Shown here: piece after piece, positions 10,885-21,442 of the stretch | How the letters are laid out: the number at the start of each line of letters is the position of its first letter | Position numbering within the stretch: the stretch's first letter is position 1 | Source: Geotrypetes seraphini | Taxonomy: Eukaryota; Chordata; Amphibia; Gymnophiona; Dermophiidae | Reading direction: 5' to 3' | Length of the DNA: 64,000 bases | Assembly (NCBI RefSeq): GCF_902459505.1 | Contig: NC_047090.1 | Span: 50,332,501-50,396,500, forward strand | Made by a program: the position numbers and the translations under genes | Notes under the pieces: generated by a model | Told to the model about the DNA's origin: nothing | The model's database searches: none | What the model saw: only the letters and a program-made list of their open reading frames with translations

Positions 10885-11500
10885 ATTCAAGTTTCAAGTT
10901 TATTTTTAGCTTATTGAATAGCTTAATTTAATTTGCTAAGCGATTTACAAATAAAAAACAAAAGGTGTACACATATGCTTATTTATAGTAAATTACATGA
11001 GCCTGACATATTGACATACAAACTAACAGATGCATAAGGAAGAAAGGGCAGAACTACAATTGTATTAATAGAGCACAAGGGAAGACGTGAATGGTGAGGG
11101 CAATAGGAATAGGGAATAAATAAATTAAAGGCGTCTTTAAAAAGGAAGCTCTTCAGATTGCTTTTAAAATGGTTTAGGTCATTTTCTTCTCTTACATGCT
11201 GAGGTAAGGTGTTCCATAATTGTGGGGCCATTATAGAGAAGATATCATGATGACGAGTTCCGATAACTTTCAGTGATGGAATTGTTAAGAGTTTTTGATT
11301 AATGGATCTTAAAGAAAGTGATATACTATGGGGAGTAAATAGTTATTAATGAATTGGGGTTCGTTCAGAGACAGTGTTTTAAAAACTAAAAGTAGGATTT
11401 TAAAGGTAATGCGATGAGTAACAGGAATCCTATGTGATTCGATTAGGATTGCAGACAGAGCTTGATAGGTATGGAAGAGGTTTAATGAAACCTGGACCCA
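10885..11500 (-). mobile_element. L2-like LINE 3' end, third copy
   Basis: The - strand encodes MAPQLWNTLPQHVREENDLN followed by a HFKSNLKSFLFKDAF stretch. This is the usual last block of L2-group ORF2 proteins (LWNSLP...FKS.LK..LF). The 3' end at the left begins 'attcaagtttcaagttta', as at 20567. 5'-truncated. Confidence 0.65.
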
Positions 11501-11629
11501 AGAGGCAGGACTTAGTGCCCCTGCAAATATGGATTCCCTACTTCAGACTTTCCTTTCTAACCTCCGTTCTCCTTTGCAGATTCTGGTCAAACAAATGATT
11601 TCAGAATGGCCCACTAGTTCTCGTGCATA

Positions 11630-11722
11630 ATTTCAGATTGAAAAAAGGAGCAGTGCGGGGTTTGAACCCCCAAGCCTCAGGTTCCTTAGGCTGTAGCGCT
11701 AACCACTACGCAACACTCTCCT
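11630..11722 (-). repeat. SINE head inside the retrovirus
   Basis: On the - strand it reads as a tRNA-like head with 'gtggttagcgctacagcct' and the B-box-like 'gggttcaaaccccgc'. No CCA end or clover-leaf 3' half follows, so it is a SINE fragment rather than a tRNA gene. Confidence 0.55.
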
Positions 11723-14700
11723 ACGCTTTGAGATCTCTAAGCCTCGGGAAATCCTGCATTATTAGGGCCAGCTACCTACCTGGGGACCGCGCCTGTCTGC
11801 TCCTCGCGGAAGATGGGGTTTCGTAGCGGGCGGGCCCCTGTCTCCGATTGAGATGGTAATAATCCATCTAGAAGTACTGGATGTTTTAATTGCGGAGACC
11901 CTGGTCACTGGCTTAATCAATGCCCATCTGGCCGGTGCCCAAAGCCGCCCTTCGGACGGACTTTGGTGCAAAGAGGGGAAACCCTGTATACCAGCTGCCC
12001 TTGTTATTGTTGACATGTTCTCCCGATAACCTGAAGTTTTTTCCCACTACAAATGAAACTGCTCAGACTATGGTGAACATTTTACTTCGCGAAATCATCC
12101 CTAGGTGGGGATGTCCCACACACATCAACTCAGATAATGGTCCTGCTTTCACTGCCAGAGTATGCAAAGATTTAGCTATCGCATTCCGCATTGAGTGGAA
12201 ATTTCATCTCCCATATCACCCACAGAGTTCTGGTATTGTCGAACGCATGAACAGGACTATTAAAGATAAAATCTGGAAAGCCACAGCTGGCACATTTGTG
12301 ATTTGGAAAAAAATTCCTTCCTATTGTTTTAGCTGAAATTAGGATGTTGCAAAATTAAAATGTGTTTTTCTTTTCTTTTTCTTAGCAGCGGTTCGGATAT
12401 ATGCATGCCCATCCCAGTTTTGGCACAAAACTGGTTTCTGGTGTTTTCCAGGGATCCTCTTTGTCACTGCAGAGATAAAGACGATCCAAAGAGACATTAG
12501 CTTTTCTAAATATGAGATGGTTATGATATGCATTATTTGTCCATATACTTTACTCATGTGCTCATCTCTGTTTTGTTTTTCTATAACAATGTGTTTATTT
12601 CCAGAGATAAGTTCAGCTCTGAACACTTGACCGATGGAAGAATAGTTTGAAGCCTAGAGCTATATGTTTTGTGTCTTGTCTGTGCCATGTGGTCTGTGTT
12701 TTGTCTACTTGTTTTGGTTTGAGGGGTACCCCAGGATATATAATATTGGCCATTTCTAGAGCTAGCTCTTTTCCCACTTTTTACTAGCCCAAATGCACAA
12801 TGTTCTTTTTTCCCTATAATTTGCATATGCTAAATGTAGCTTAGTTAGGGGTTATATTTTTAAGAAAAGGTTTTATTCTATATCTATACAGTGTTTATTC
12901 TATGGTGCTCACTTGATATGAACCATTCAGTACACATTTCTGACTGACATAATTTTTTAAAAATACATTCAGTACAGAATTATGGTCTCTCTGAATTGCC
13001 ATAATAGTTATATGCGGCACACAAAAACATATATTTTTGGAATGTCTGATTAAGAACCTTAAGTACTTGAATATTGTCTCTCTTTTGCCATAACTATAAC
13101 AAGTAAATGTATTAATATTGTCACATGTTGCCACATTCAGTACAGGCAACCTGGTCTCTCTCTCTCTCTCTACATTCAGTACAGGCAACATGGTTTCTCC
13201 TCCATTTTCTATCTCTTATTTGGATCACACTGGAGTACAGCTGCTGAATGATATCGGGACTCTTTTCAAATCCCTCCCTGTATGCACAAACATCATTCCA
13301 TCTCAAGGGTGAATACCACTAATTTGCAGTGACTGAAAGATCCTGTGCAAACATCATTTCATCCCATCTCACCAGTTTAAAGAGACTGCCGGTTCCTGCT
13401 GGACTAATTCATCTCCCTGCACCCTGACTGCAAAGACTTTTCCACACATGCTGTACACAATGTTTCCTGTTCATCGGAGATAGCCACCTTCCTAAGAACG
13501 CTTTGCTGTACAATTCCTCCTATTTAACCTATTCTATGGACATTTCAGACTTTATTTCATATGCTGTACATCCACTACCTCTTGGAATGGGGAATGAGAC
13601 ATTCCAAAAGCTGCTGAACTTTACTGAACTCCATACTTACATTGAACAACTTAAGAAAACCTCCAAAGAAGTGAATCATACTATCACTTTTGAAAATGGA
13701 CAGATTGCACAAACTATAGAAAATTTGCTACGAGACGCTCATGTCTCAGTTTGGGAACTTTTCTTTGGATATTCGCCCACTGCAAACCATGTATTTAATG
13801 TTTTAATTCATCCTATCTTAACTATTCTACAAATTTTGCTATGTATTGTTATGATTCTCCTTTGCTGTAGAGTGAAACACGTGTACATTTCTTTTCTCAC
13901 AAAGTTCCTTCTAGCTCTTAAGGCAGTTATACATGAATTTCCAGTATCTTCTCTGACAACTTGCTAATTTGGTTTTAATTTGGCATGGCCTATTGCACTA
14001 CCATTACCAGGGTCAGAGATAATATTATCCCATATACCATACTTACATACTCTCTTATGACATCCTTGTACCTTTTTGCCTGGGCCTCCTGAGAAAGTTT
14101 CCTACACCCCTTATGTACCGTTCATTCGCTCAACAACGGGTAAGATATAGATACGACCTATGCAACCTAAGACAGAGGTTTGAACTCATAATGGGAACTG
14201 TTCATCTTCATAGCTTGGAGCACAGCTATGATATACTGTTAGAGATTGGCAAGGCATAAGCGAGGCAAGCTGGCTAAGGGTACCACAAGTTTGCTTTCAC
14301 TTCAAAGAATATGGAAGATGTCAGCATAGCCGTTGCAGGCGTTCAGCATTTTCGGTTGGCATAGCTGGTGTCACCAAAGGCCTATGGGAAATTGTATCAA
14401 TCTGACTCTGGCATGGGGATGCAGATAGACCCTGAGGGCAGGAAGACGGTTTCAAGTAGTCCTGATTAAATCATGATTAGCTAAAATGTGTTAATGTATT
14501 AATCAGAAACTATTGTCCGAGGCATACTGGAAATTTAACTACAGCCTAGTCCGCATTAGATTTTTCTTTAGGTGATATTTACTGGCTCTGTGGAGACCTT
14601 CGACTCCGTGTTAAACTACCCAGCCCGTAGATAGGCCAGTGCGCTTTAGCTATACATAGATGAGATAGGGGTCCCAAGAGGGGACCCAGATGAATTCAAG

Positions 14701-15178
14701 GCCCGAGACCAGGTTAATGCTAGGTTTGAATCACTTATTACTATCAATAAGAATGTTGATTGGATTGATTACATTTATTATAATCAGCAACGCTTTGTTG
14801 GGTGTCTGTAAAATTCTCCCCAATACTTTATCCTGTTGCATCTTTATTCCTGACAATACAGGTCCCACGGGTAAGGTTACTATGGCCATTAAAAAATTAG
14901 AAGACCTCTCTGCTGAACTCAAACGTAACTCTGGTTTATCTCATCCTTGGGACCAGTATTTTAGTTGGATGCAGGGGTGGGTAAAAGACCTTCTTATTGT
15001 TATAATCTTTATTATTATCTGCACTCTTGTTGCTTCTGTAATTTTTAGACTGTTCCTGCGCTGTTTGACTCATATTACAGCCCCTAAAACTCCTCCTCAA
15101 GAGACATATCTAGAATATCTCTCCCTCCACGCTCATACTGTGCATTTATGACGTCATTTTCATGACGTAAGAGGGGAT

Positions 15179-15643
15179 TGAAAGGAAAGGATAGGTTTTC
15201 TGTCTCTGTCTATGAAAGGACACATTTTAAGTTTTCTGTCTCTGTCCATGCTGGAAGTAATCAAATGTAGAATGTTGGGTGTTTACTCTCTTAATGGTTT
15301 GGGAAGAGGTCATTTAATTTATGTTAACTAGGTTAGTTGTCTGAGACATGAAGGCTCAACCCCCCACAGCTCTTAACACCTTTAAGATTTAAACAATGAA
15401 GTACATATCCTGCTCACGCACCCCCTCCCCTCTCTTGTCCATCCCCCTTTTCCTGTGATGGTTACCACTGACCCATGTGAAAGGATATATAACTGAATGT
15501 ATTCTGGAAATAAAACAGGTAATTTCTTTGGGCCTTCTGTGAATCCTTCTTACCTAAGGAAATTGCCTCCGGATGTCTGTAATAGATGATAGAATGTTTT
15601 GCAGAACGATTTCGGGACCAAGAAACGGATCTTGTTCGTTTCA
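15179..15643 (+). repeat. 3' LTR
   Basis: Same length as the 5' LTR and nearly identical to it. The right-hand ATAGT duplication follows directly. Confidence 0.92.
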
Positions 15644-15868
15644 ATAGTCGTATTAAAGAAATGACAATTTTGCATGAGATAAAACTCTTTATAGTTTATA
15701 AATCTTTCCTTTAACAGTTAAAGGAAAGATTTATAAACTATAAAGAGTTTTACCTCATGCAAAATTGTCATTTCTTTAATAAGACATTAACTATTTTTTC
15801 TGCAGCCCTCCAAGTACCTACAAATCCAAAATGTGGCCCTGCAAAGGGTTTGAGACCACTGCTCTAAA
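15644..15868 (+). mobile_element. hAT-like element, right part
   Basis: Resumes with the ATAGT target of the retrovirus, then a hairpin, then 'tctgcagccctccaagtacc' and the end 'gggtttgagaccactgctc'. Its mirror is a CAGTGGTCTCAAACCC-type hAT terminus. 'ggagggctgcagaaaaaata' just left of the retrovirus (7718-7737) is the mirror of 15791-15813, so the pre-insertion element had a longer inverted arrangement. Confidence 0.6.
15650..15782. repeat. Near-perfect hairpin with about 65-bp arms
   Basis: The left arm starts 'attaaagaaatgacaatttt' and ends 'tcctttaac'. The right arm starts 'gttaaaggaaag' and ends with the mirror of the left start. I see one mismatch, which would pair as G-U in RNA, and almost no loop. 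Such perfection implies recent origin or gene conversion. Confidence 0.85.
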
Positions 15869-16439
15869 CTCAATTTCATCGTATTTTCAGATCTTAGGTT
15901 TCTTCTTGGTCGGTAAATTTCAAACAACTCTTGTAACACCCTTGGAGAGATATGATACAATATCTGATGAATAATTGCATTAACCTTAAAATGTACTCTT
16001 TGCTGAATGGACAGCCAATGGTAAGGTGGGGATCACTTGTACAGTTGACATGGACTGACCTAGGAATAACCTCTGTATTTACAATGGAAGGTTTACACTT
16101 ATTGCATGTTAAGAACCAAAGATAAGTTATTTTAAGTACAAATTCTTTATGGACTTCTTTAAATGGGCCTCTATGTTTACTTTCATTTTAATATCTTAAA
16201 GAAATAGATTATTTAATTCATTTATGGAGATCTCTTCACTTACCATGCATATTTCAGAAATATTACATAGTATTGAATGTCTTGACTTTTATTTTGTAGG
16301 TGCAACGTCTCAAGACAACAAATTACCACAGAGTGGAAGGGTCAAGATAGAGGTAAGGCATTACAGTTCAACTTTGATAGTGCTGTTGAACCCTTTTGTT
16401 TAGAATCATTATTGAAGCTAGTTTTTTTTTTGGGGGGTT

Positions 16440-16539
16440 TTTTTTTTTTTTTTTTTTTTTTACACAGTCACCACCACGGGCCACATAAAATGACCAGGTG
16501 GGCCAGATTAGGCCTGTGGGCCTTGTGTTTTACATGTGT
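16440..16539. mobile_element. hAT terminus fragment
   Basis: 'cgggccacataaaatgacca' and 'gcctgtgggccttgtg' followed by 'acatgtg' resemble the right ends of Charlie-like hAT elements ('gggccacat...'). It follows a T tract and precedes the DIRS copy. Fragment only. Confidence 0.35.
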
Positions 16540-18136
16540 GAACTAGAGTTTCTTTGTCCTATGACTGAGTATTTCCTGGATTACCTGGCAGGCTTCCCCA
16601 AGAATGTGGCTCAGGTACAGGCCAAAAGCTACAGATTACTGGATATTGTGGCTCTAGAGCCCATCCCAGAGCAAGACATGGGCTCTGGGAGATACTTGAT
16701 ATACTTCATCAAGAGGCTCCAAAGACTGGAGACCGATTATGGACCTCAAAGCAGTTAATGTGGCACTGCAAGTGCCTCGCTTCAACATAGAGGCAGTACG
16801 CTTGGTGATTACCTTGGTTGCTTTGGGGGAGTTTCTAGCCTCCATGGATCTGACGGAGGTGCACCCCCACATTCCCATTTTTCCAGACCACCAAAAGTAT
16901 CTGAGGTTCAATGTCCTAGAGCAACATTTTTAGTTTGCAGCACTACCCTTTGGGTTGGCGATGGTGCCCAGGACCTTCACCAAAGTGATGGTGGTAGTGG
17001 CAGCCCATCTTTGCACTTTGGGTATCTGTACGACTGGTTGATCAGAGCTCCCTTGGATTCTAAGGGGGTGTCAGGCTGTTCATCAGGTTGTGCAGTTGCT
17101 GCAGCGCCTGGGCTGGGTGATCAGCTTCAGGAAGAGTCACATTGAGCAGACTCAGGATTTGGAGCACCTGGGAGTTCGCTTTCACATAGGCCAGAACAAA
17201 GTGTTCCTGCCTGTGTCCCTTCAGGAGAACTCTGATAGGGTATACGGGACCTTCTTGCCACTCCGGTCCCAACAAGGCCTGGCAGTACCTTCAGGTTCTG
17301 GGGACCATGGTGGTGACGATCAATGTGGTCCCTTGGGCCAGAGCCCATTTGCATCTGCTGCAGGATGCTCTGATTTCCCACCGGAGTCCACAACGGGACC
17401 CGTTACATGCACCCTTGCCCTGGACAGCAGTGGCACGGAATAGTCTTGCAACCTCTCTCATTCTCCAGGGGTCTTCCCCTCCTGATTTCAGAGTAGGTGA
17501 TAAGAGTCTCAAAGGCTGGGGTGCAGTGTGTATGACCGTCCCAGTTCAAGGCCGGTGGGCTCTCTCAGAGTGTAAGTGGTTGATCAATCACTGGGAACTT
17601 TGGGCAATTCAACTGGCTCTCCTTCACTTTGAAGATCATCTCCATCATCGGAGTCTTCTCGGAGAATGCCATTCAGAAGGGGGGGGTACCAGGAGTGCCT
17701 TCCTAAGCGTGGATGCTCAGCTTCAGTGGTGGATGAACTCTTCCAGTCTTTCCAGAGGTCTGTTTCAAATGCCACCTCATTAAAAAGTTCTGATCACGGA
17801 TTTTTCAATCTATGTGAAGGGAGCTCATCTGGATGGCCTTTGCACTCAAGTTCACTGGTCCCCCAGAGAACAATGCTTTCACATAAATCTTTTGAAACTC
17901 AGAGTGATTTACTATGCTCTCAGAGCTTTTCAGCATCTAGTGATCAATCATGTCCTTCTAGTCCGAACGGACAATCAAGTTGCCATGTACTATATAAACA
18001 AGCAAAAAGGAATGGGGTCTCTCCTTCTCTGTCAAGAGGCGCAGAAGATTTAGCTTTGGGTGATTGCTTGCAACATCTTTCTCAAAGCAGTCTATATTCA
18101 GGGGGAACAGAATTTCTTAGCAGACAAAATCAGCAG

Positions 18137-18192
18137 AATTATAATAATAACAACTTTATTTTTCTATACCGCCATAGTCAAACAACTTCTAG
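18137..18192 (-). mobile_element. L2 3'-end fragment in DIRS copy B
   Basis: 'aataataacaactttatttt' then 'ctataccgcc' and 'acttctaggcg' match the 3' ends of the L2-like LINEs elsewhere in the window. It is a very short, 5'-truncated insertion. Confidence 0.6.
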
Positions 18193-19293
18193 GCGATTCA
18201 ATTCTTCAACCTTACGAATGGACGCTCAACTCAACAGCTCTCCATCCCATATTCTTGCAATGGAGGACTCCTCATTTTGATTTGGTTGCATCCCCCCACC
18301 CCAACAATAAGTTTCCCCAATTCTGTACCAGACTGTACTCTCATAAGAACATAAGGATACCCTTACTGGGTCAGACCAATGGTCTGTCAAGCCCAGAAGC
18401 CCATTCTCATGGTGGCCAATCCAGGTCACTAGTACCTGGCCAAAACCCAAGGAGTAGCAATATTCAATGCTACTGATACAGGGCAAGCAGTGGCTTCCTC
18501 CATGTATTTCTCAATAACAGACTATGGACTTTTCCTCCAGGAACTTGTCCAAACCTTTCTTAAAACCAGCTACGCTATCTGCTCTTACCACATCTTCTGG
18601 CAACGCGTTCCAGAGCTTAACTAATCTCTGAGTGAAAAATTTTTTTCCTCTTATTAGTTTTTAAAGCATTTCTCTGTAACCTCATCGAGTGTCCCCTAGT
18701 CTTTGTAATTTTTGACGTAGTGAAAAATTAATCCACTTGTTCCTGTTCTACTCCACTCAGGATTTTGTAGACTTCAATCATATCTCCCCTCAGCCGTCTC
18801 TTTTCCAAGCTGAAGAGCCCTAACCATTTTAGTCTTTCCTCATATGAGACGAGTTCCATCCCCTTTACCATCTTGGTTGCTCTTCTTTGAACCTTTTCTA
18901 GTGCCACTATATCTTTCTTGAGATAAGGAGACCAGAATTGAACACAATACTCCAGATGAGGTCGCACCATGGAGCGATACAGGGGCATTATAACATTCTT
19001 AGTCTTGTTAACCATCCCTTTTTTAATAATTCTTAGCATCCTTTTTGCCTTTTTGGCCACCGCTGCACATTGGGTGGAAGGTTTCATCGTATTGTCTATG
19101 ATGATACCCAGATCCTTTTCTTGGACACTAAACCCCAAGGTAACTGTGATTCAGGTTATTCTTCCCAATGTGCTTTACTTTGCATTTGTTCACATTAAAT
19201 TTCATCTGCCATTTGGATGCCCAGTCTTCCAATTTCCTAAAGGTCCGCCTGCAATTTTTCACAATCCGCATGTGTTTCAACAACTTGAACAGT

Positions 19294-19440
19294 TTAATAA
19301 TAATAATAATAATAACTTTATTTTTGTATACCGCAATACCACAAACAGTTCAGAGTGGTTTACAATGCAAGAGACTGTACATACACAGCGAAGATACATT
19401 GCGAGGGAATGCACTATGCAGTTGAGAGCAGTTTACAAAG
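19294..19440 (-). mobile_element. L2 3' end inserted in CR1
   Basis: (AAT)n then 'ctttatttttgtataccgc' and 'cagttcagagtggtttac'. CR1 text ends at 'caacttgaacagttt' and resumes at 'tttagtgtcatctgcaaat'. Confidence 0.65.
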
Positions 19441-19483
19441 TTTAGTGTCATCTGCAAATTTAATTAGCTCACTCGTCGTTCCA

Positions 19484-19669
19484 GCGATTGGCTGGCCCGA
19501 ACTTCCTCTCCGACGGCAAAATTGACATCGGGGAGAGGAAGGCTGATCGGCCCGGTAGATCGCCAAGGCAAAATGAGTCTATCACGGAGCCTGGGATGGG
19601 CTCCGCGATCGACTCACTTTGCCTTTGCGATCTACCGGTCGATCGCGATCGACCTATTGGGCACCCCTG
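19484..19669 (-). mobile_element. hAT fragment inserted in CR1
   Basis: Ends in 'ttgggcacccctg', the same terminus as the hAT at 44880-46071. It shares 'acttcctctccgacg' and 'gatcgcgatcgacc' with that element. Only one end is kept. Confidence 0.6.
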
Positions 19670-20566
19670 ATCTACAAGTTCCACAATTTTAATTTTTAAA
19701 ATTCTTTCCGCCATTTTGCCCGGCACTGAAGTGAGGCTTACCGGTCTGTAATTTCCTGGATCTTCCCTAGAGCCCTTTTTAAAAATTGGGGTAAAATTGG
19801 CCACTCTCCAATTTTCAGGTACTACAGACAATTTTAGTGACAGGTTACAGATCACTAACAACAGATCAGCAATTTCATGTTTGAGTTCTTTTAGTATCTT
19901 AGGATGTATACCATCTGATCCTGATGATTTATCACTTTGTAACTTGTCGATTTGGCTTAGTACATCTTCCAGATTCACCGAGATTTTTCAGTTCCCTGCA
20001 TCATCACCCTTGAAAACCATTTCTGGTTCAGGTAGATCTGTTACATCTTCTGTAAAGACCGAAGCAAGAATTAATTCAGTCTTTCCGTTATGGCCTTATC
20101 ATCTCTGAGCGCCCCTTTTTCTCCTTGATCATCCAACGGTCCCACAGATTCCTTCACAGGGTTTCTGCTTCTGAGGTACCTTCAGAAGAAACGGCTCTTC
20201 ATACTTTGGAATGTAAACGGGCATTGGCCTACTATCTCAACAGAACAAAGCCGCATGGAACATCTCCTCAACGTTTTCTCTCATTTGATCATAACAAGAT
20301 GGGTAATGCTGTTTCCAAGAGAACGATTTCCCATTGGTTGGTTGCATGCATCTCGTTCTGTTATGCTCAGGCTATGCTTCAACTGGAGAGTCGTGTCACA
20401 GCTCATAAAGTTCCAGCTATGGTAGCTTCAGTAGCTTTTCTCCGCTCTACCCCTATTGATGAGATCTGTAAAACTGCTACTTGGTCCTCGATTCATACTT
20501 TCACCTCTCATTACTGTCTGGAATCTATTCCAGACAGAATGGGTGCTTCGGCCAAGCAGTATTGCA

Positions 20567-20990
20567 AAATTCAAGTTTCAAGTTTATTCATGTTTTTGAT
20601 TAAACGCTTATCCAAAGGTACAAAGCGTTGTACAAAGAGTAAAAAAATAAATAAATAAAAAGAACTTTAACATTTTAAGAAATTAAACGTACATGATTCA
20701 TTATGAGACATACTTGGGTAACTGCTTTGTAAGGTCACAAGAAACAATAGGAAAGAGGGGGAGAACTACAATTTTAAAGAAAAAGTACATAGAAGGAAAA
20801 TACATAAGGGAGGTGGGAAAAGAAAGATTGCTGACAAAGATATATGTCAAATTTGGAAACTGCTAAAATTATCAATTTTAGAAATTGCTAAAATTGATAA
20901 ATAATATGTTTTTAGCTAAAAGCATTGTATTTTCAGTTAAAGGCATCTTTAATTTGTTTTCTTAAAGGCCAATCTTCCCACCATCCCATT
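20567..20990 (-). mobile_element. LINE 3' end in DIRS copy B
   Basis: Begins 'attcaagtttcaagttta', as at 10885, then 'gtacaaagcgttgtacaaag' and A-rich DNA. It separates the recombinase region from the DIRS 3' region, which resumes at 'cccaccatcccattctgg'. Confidence 0.55.
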
Positions 20991-21442
20991 CTGGTTAGCT
21001 TGGAGGTCACCCATATGTGAGAATATGTTGCCTGCTGGGATAAAGCACAGTTACTTACCATAACAGGTGTTATCCAGGGACAGCAGGCAGATATTCTCAC
21101 AACCCACCCACTTACTGGCTTACTGAACTGATGAGTCGCATGCCTACTTCGGGTGGGAAGGCACTTGTACATGCGCGGTGCGGTCAGTCACAAACTTTCT
21201 AAAGTTCTTAAAGTGCCAGTGCACTTTTACTGCTGTCCGTACCGTGGCTCTGTGGATGACTTCACCCATATGTGAGAATATTTGCCTGCTGTCCCTGGAT
21301 AACACCTGTTATGGTAAGTAACACTGCTTTTTTTGTGGGGAGGTTTCTGATTCACCTGCCTTTTTTCTGCCTAAGTCTTTTCTCTTTACATGCCGCAGTA
21401 TCTTCCAGCCAATAGACGTGCCCTGTGGAGGAATTCACTCTT

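Larger units (their letters stand above)
7739..15643 (+). mobile_element. Endogenous retrovirus with paired LTRs (fossil)
   Basis: Two 465-bp LTRs of TG...CA form are flanked by the 5-bp duplication ATAGT (7734-7738 and 15644-15648). Recognisable parts in order are a primer-binding-like site after the 5' LTR, a CCHC zinc knuckle of a Gag nucleocapsid (about 11882-11923), an integrase core region (about 12000-12300) and an Env transmembrane-subunit-like region (about 14750-15150). The integrase and Env features suggest a gamma- or epsilon-like lineage. LINE and SINE copies lie in the front half. It is broken many times and much of gag-pol is not recognisable. The LTRs differ at about 4 of 465 sites, so the insertion is young, perhaps a few million years at usual vertebrate rates (inference). 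Confidence 0.9.
18341..20118 (-). mobile_element. CR1 LINE, 5'-truncated, in DIRS copy B
   Basis: The - strand encodes CR1 ORF2: SDKSSGSDGIHPKILKEL and a PENWRVANFTPIFKKGS stretch of the RT N-side (about 19800-19978). Then comes the C-side MGFSVQEKDLGIIIDNTMKP with a HLEYCVQFWSPYLKKDI stretch and LFSLEKRRLRGDMIEVYKIL (18728-19138). The 3' end is 'ctgacccagtaagggtatcc' followed by an octamer-like end. An L2 tail (19294-19440) and a hAT fragment (19484-19669) interrupt it, so the catalytic YADD region is not readable. It carries frame breaks. Confidence 0.85.
16540..21330 (+). mobile_element. DIRS-like tyrosine-recombinase retrotransposon, copy B (fossil)
   Basis: Parts in order: a reverse transcriptase region (about 16560-17280), an RNase H region (about 17500-18125), a tyrosine recombinase region (about 20125-20570) and a 3' region with inverted phrases around 'gttatccagggacagcagg' (about 21000-21320). 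RT, RNase H and tyrosine recombinase without an integrase define the DIRS order. A short L2 end, a CR1 (18341-20118) and another LINE end (20567-20990) are inserted. It is broken in several places. The family matches copies C, D and E. Confidence 0.8.

Noticed and set aside
11630-11722. tRNA gene
   Set aside because: Only a head with an A/B-box-like pattern is present; the rest of a cloverleaf is missing and the same head is dispersed as a SINE.
13503-15151. A domesticated envelope (syncytin-like) host gene
   Set aside because: The Env-like stretches lie between matched LTRs in order and show no whole frame, so they are read as part of the fossil retrovirus.
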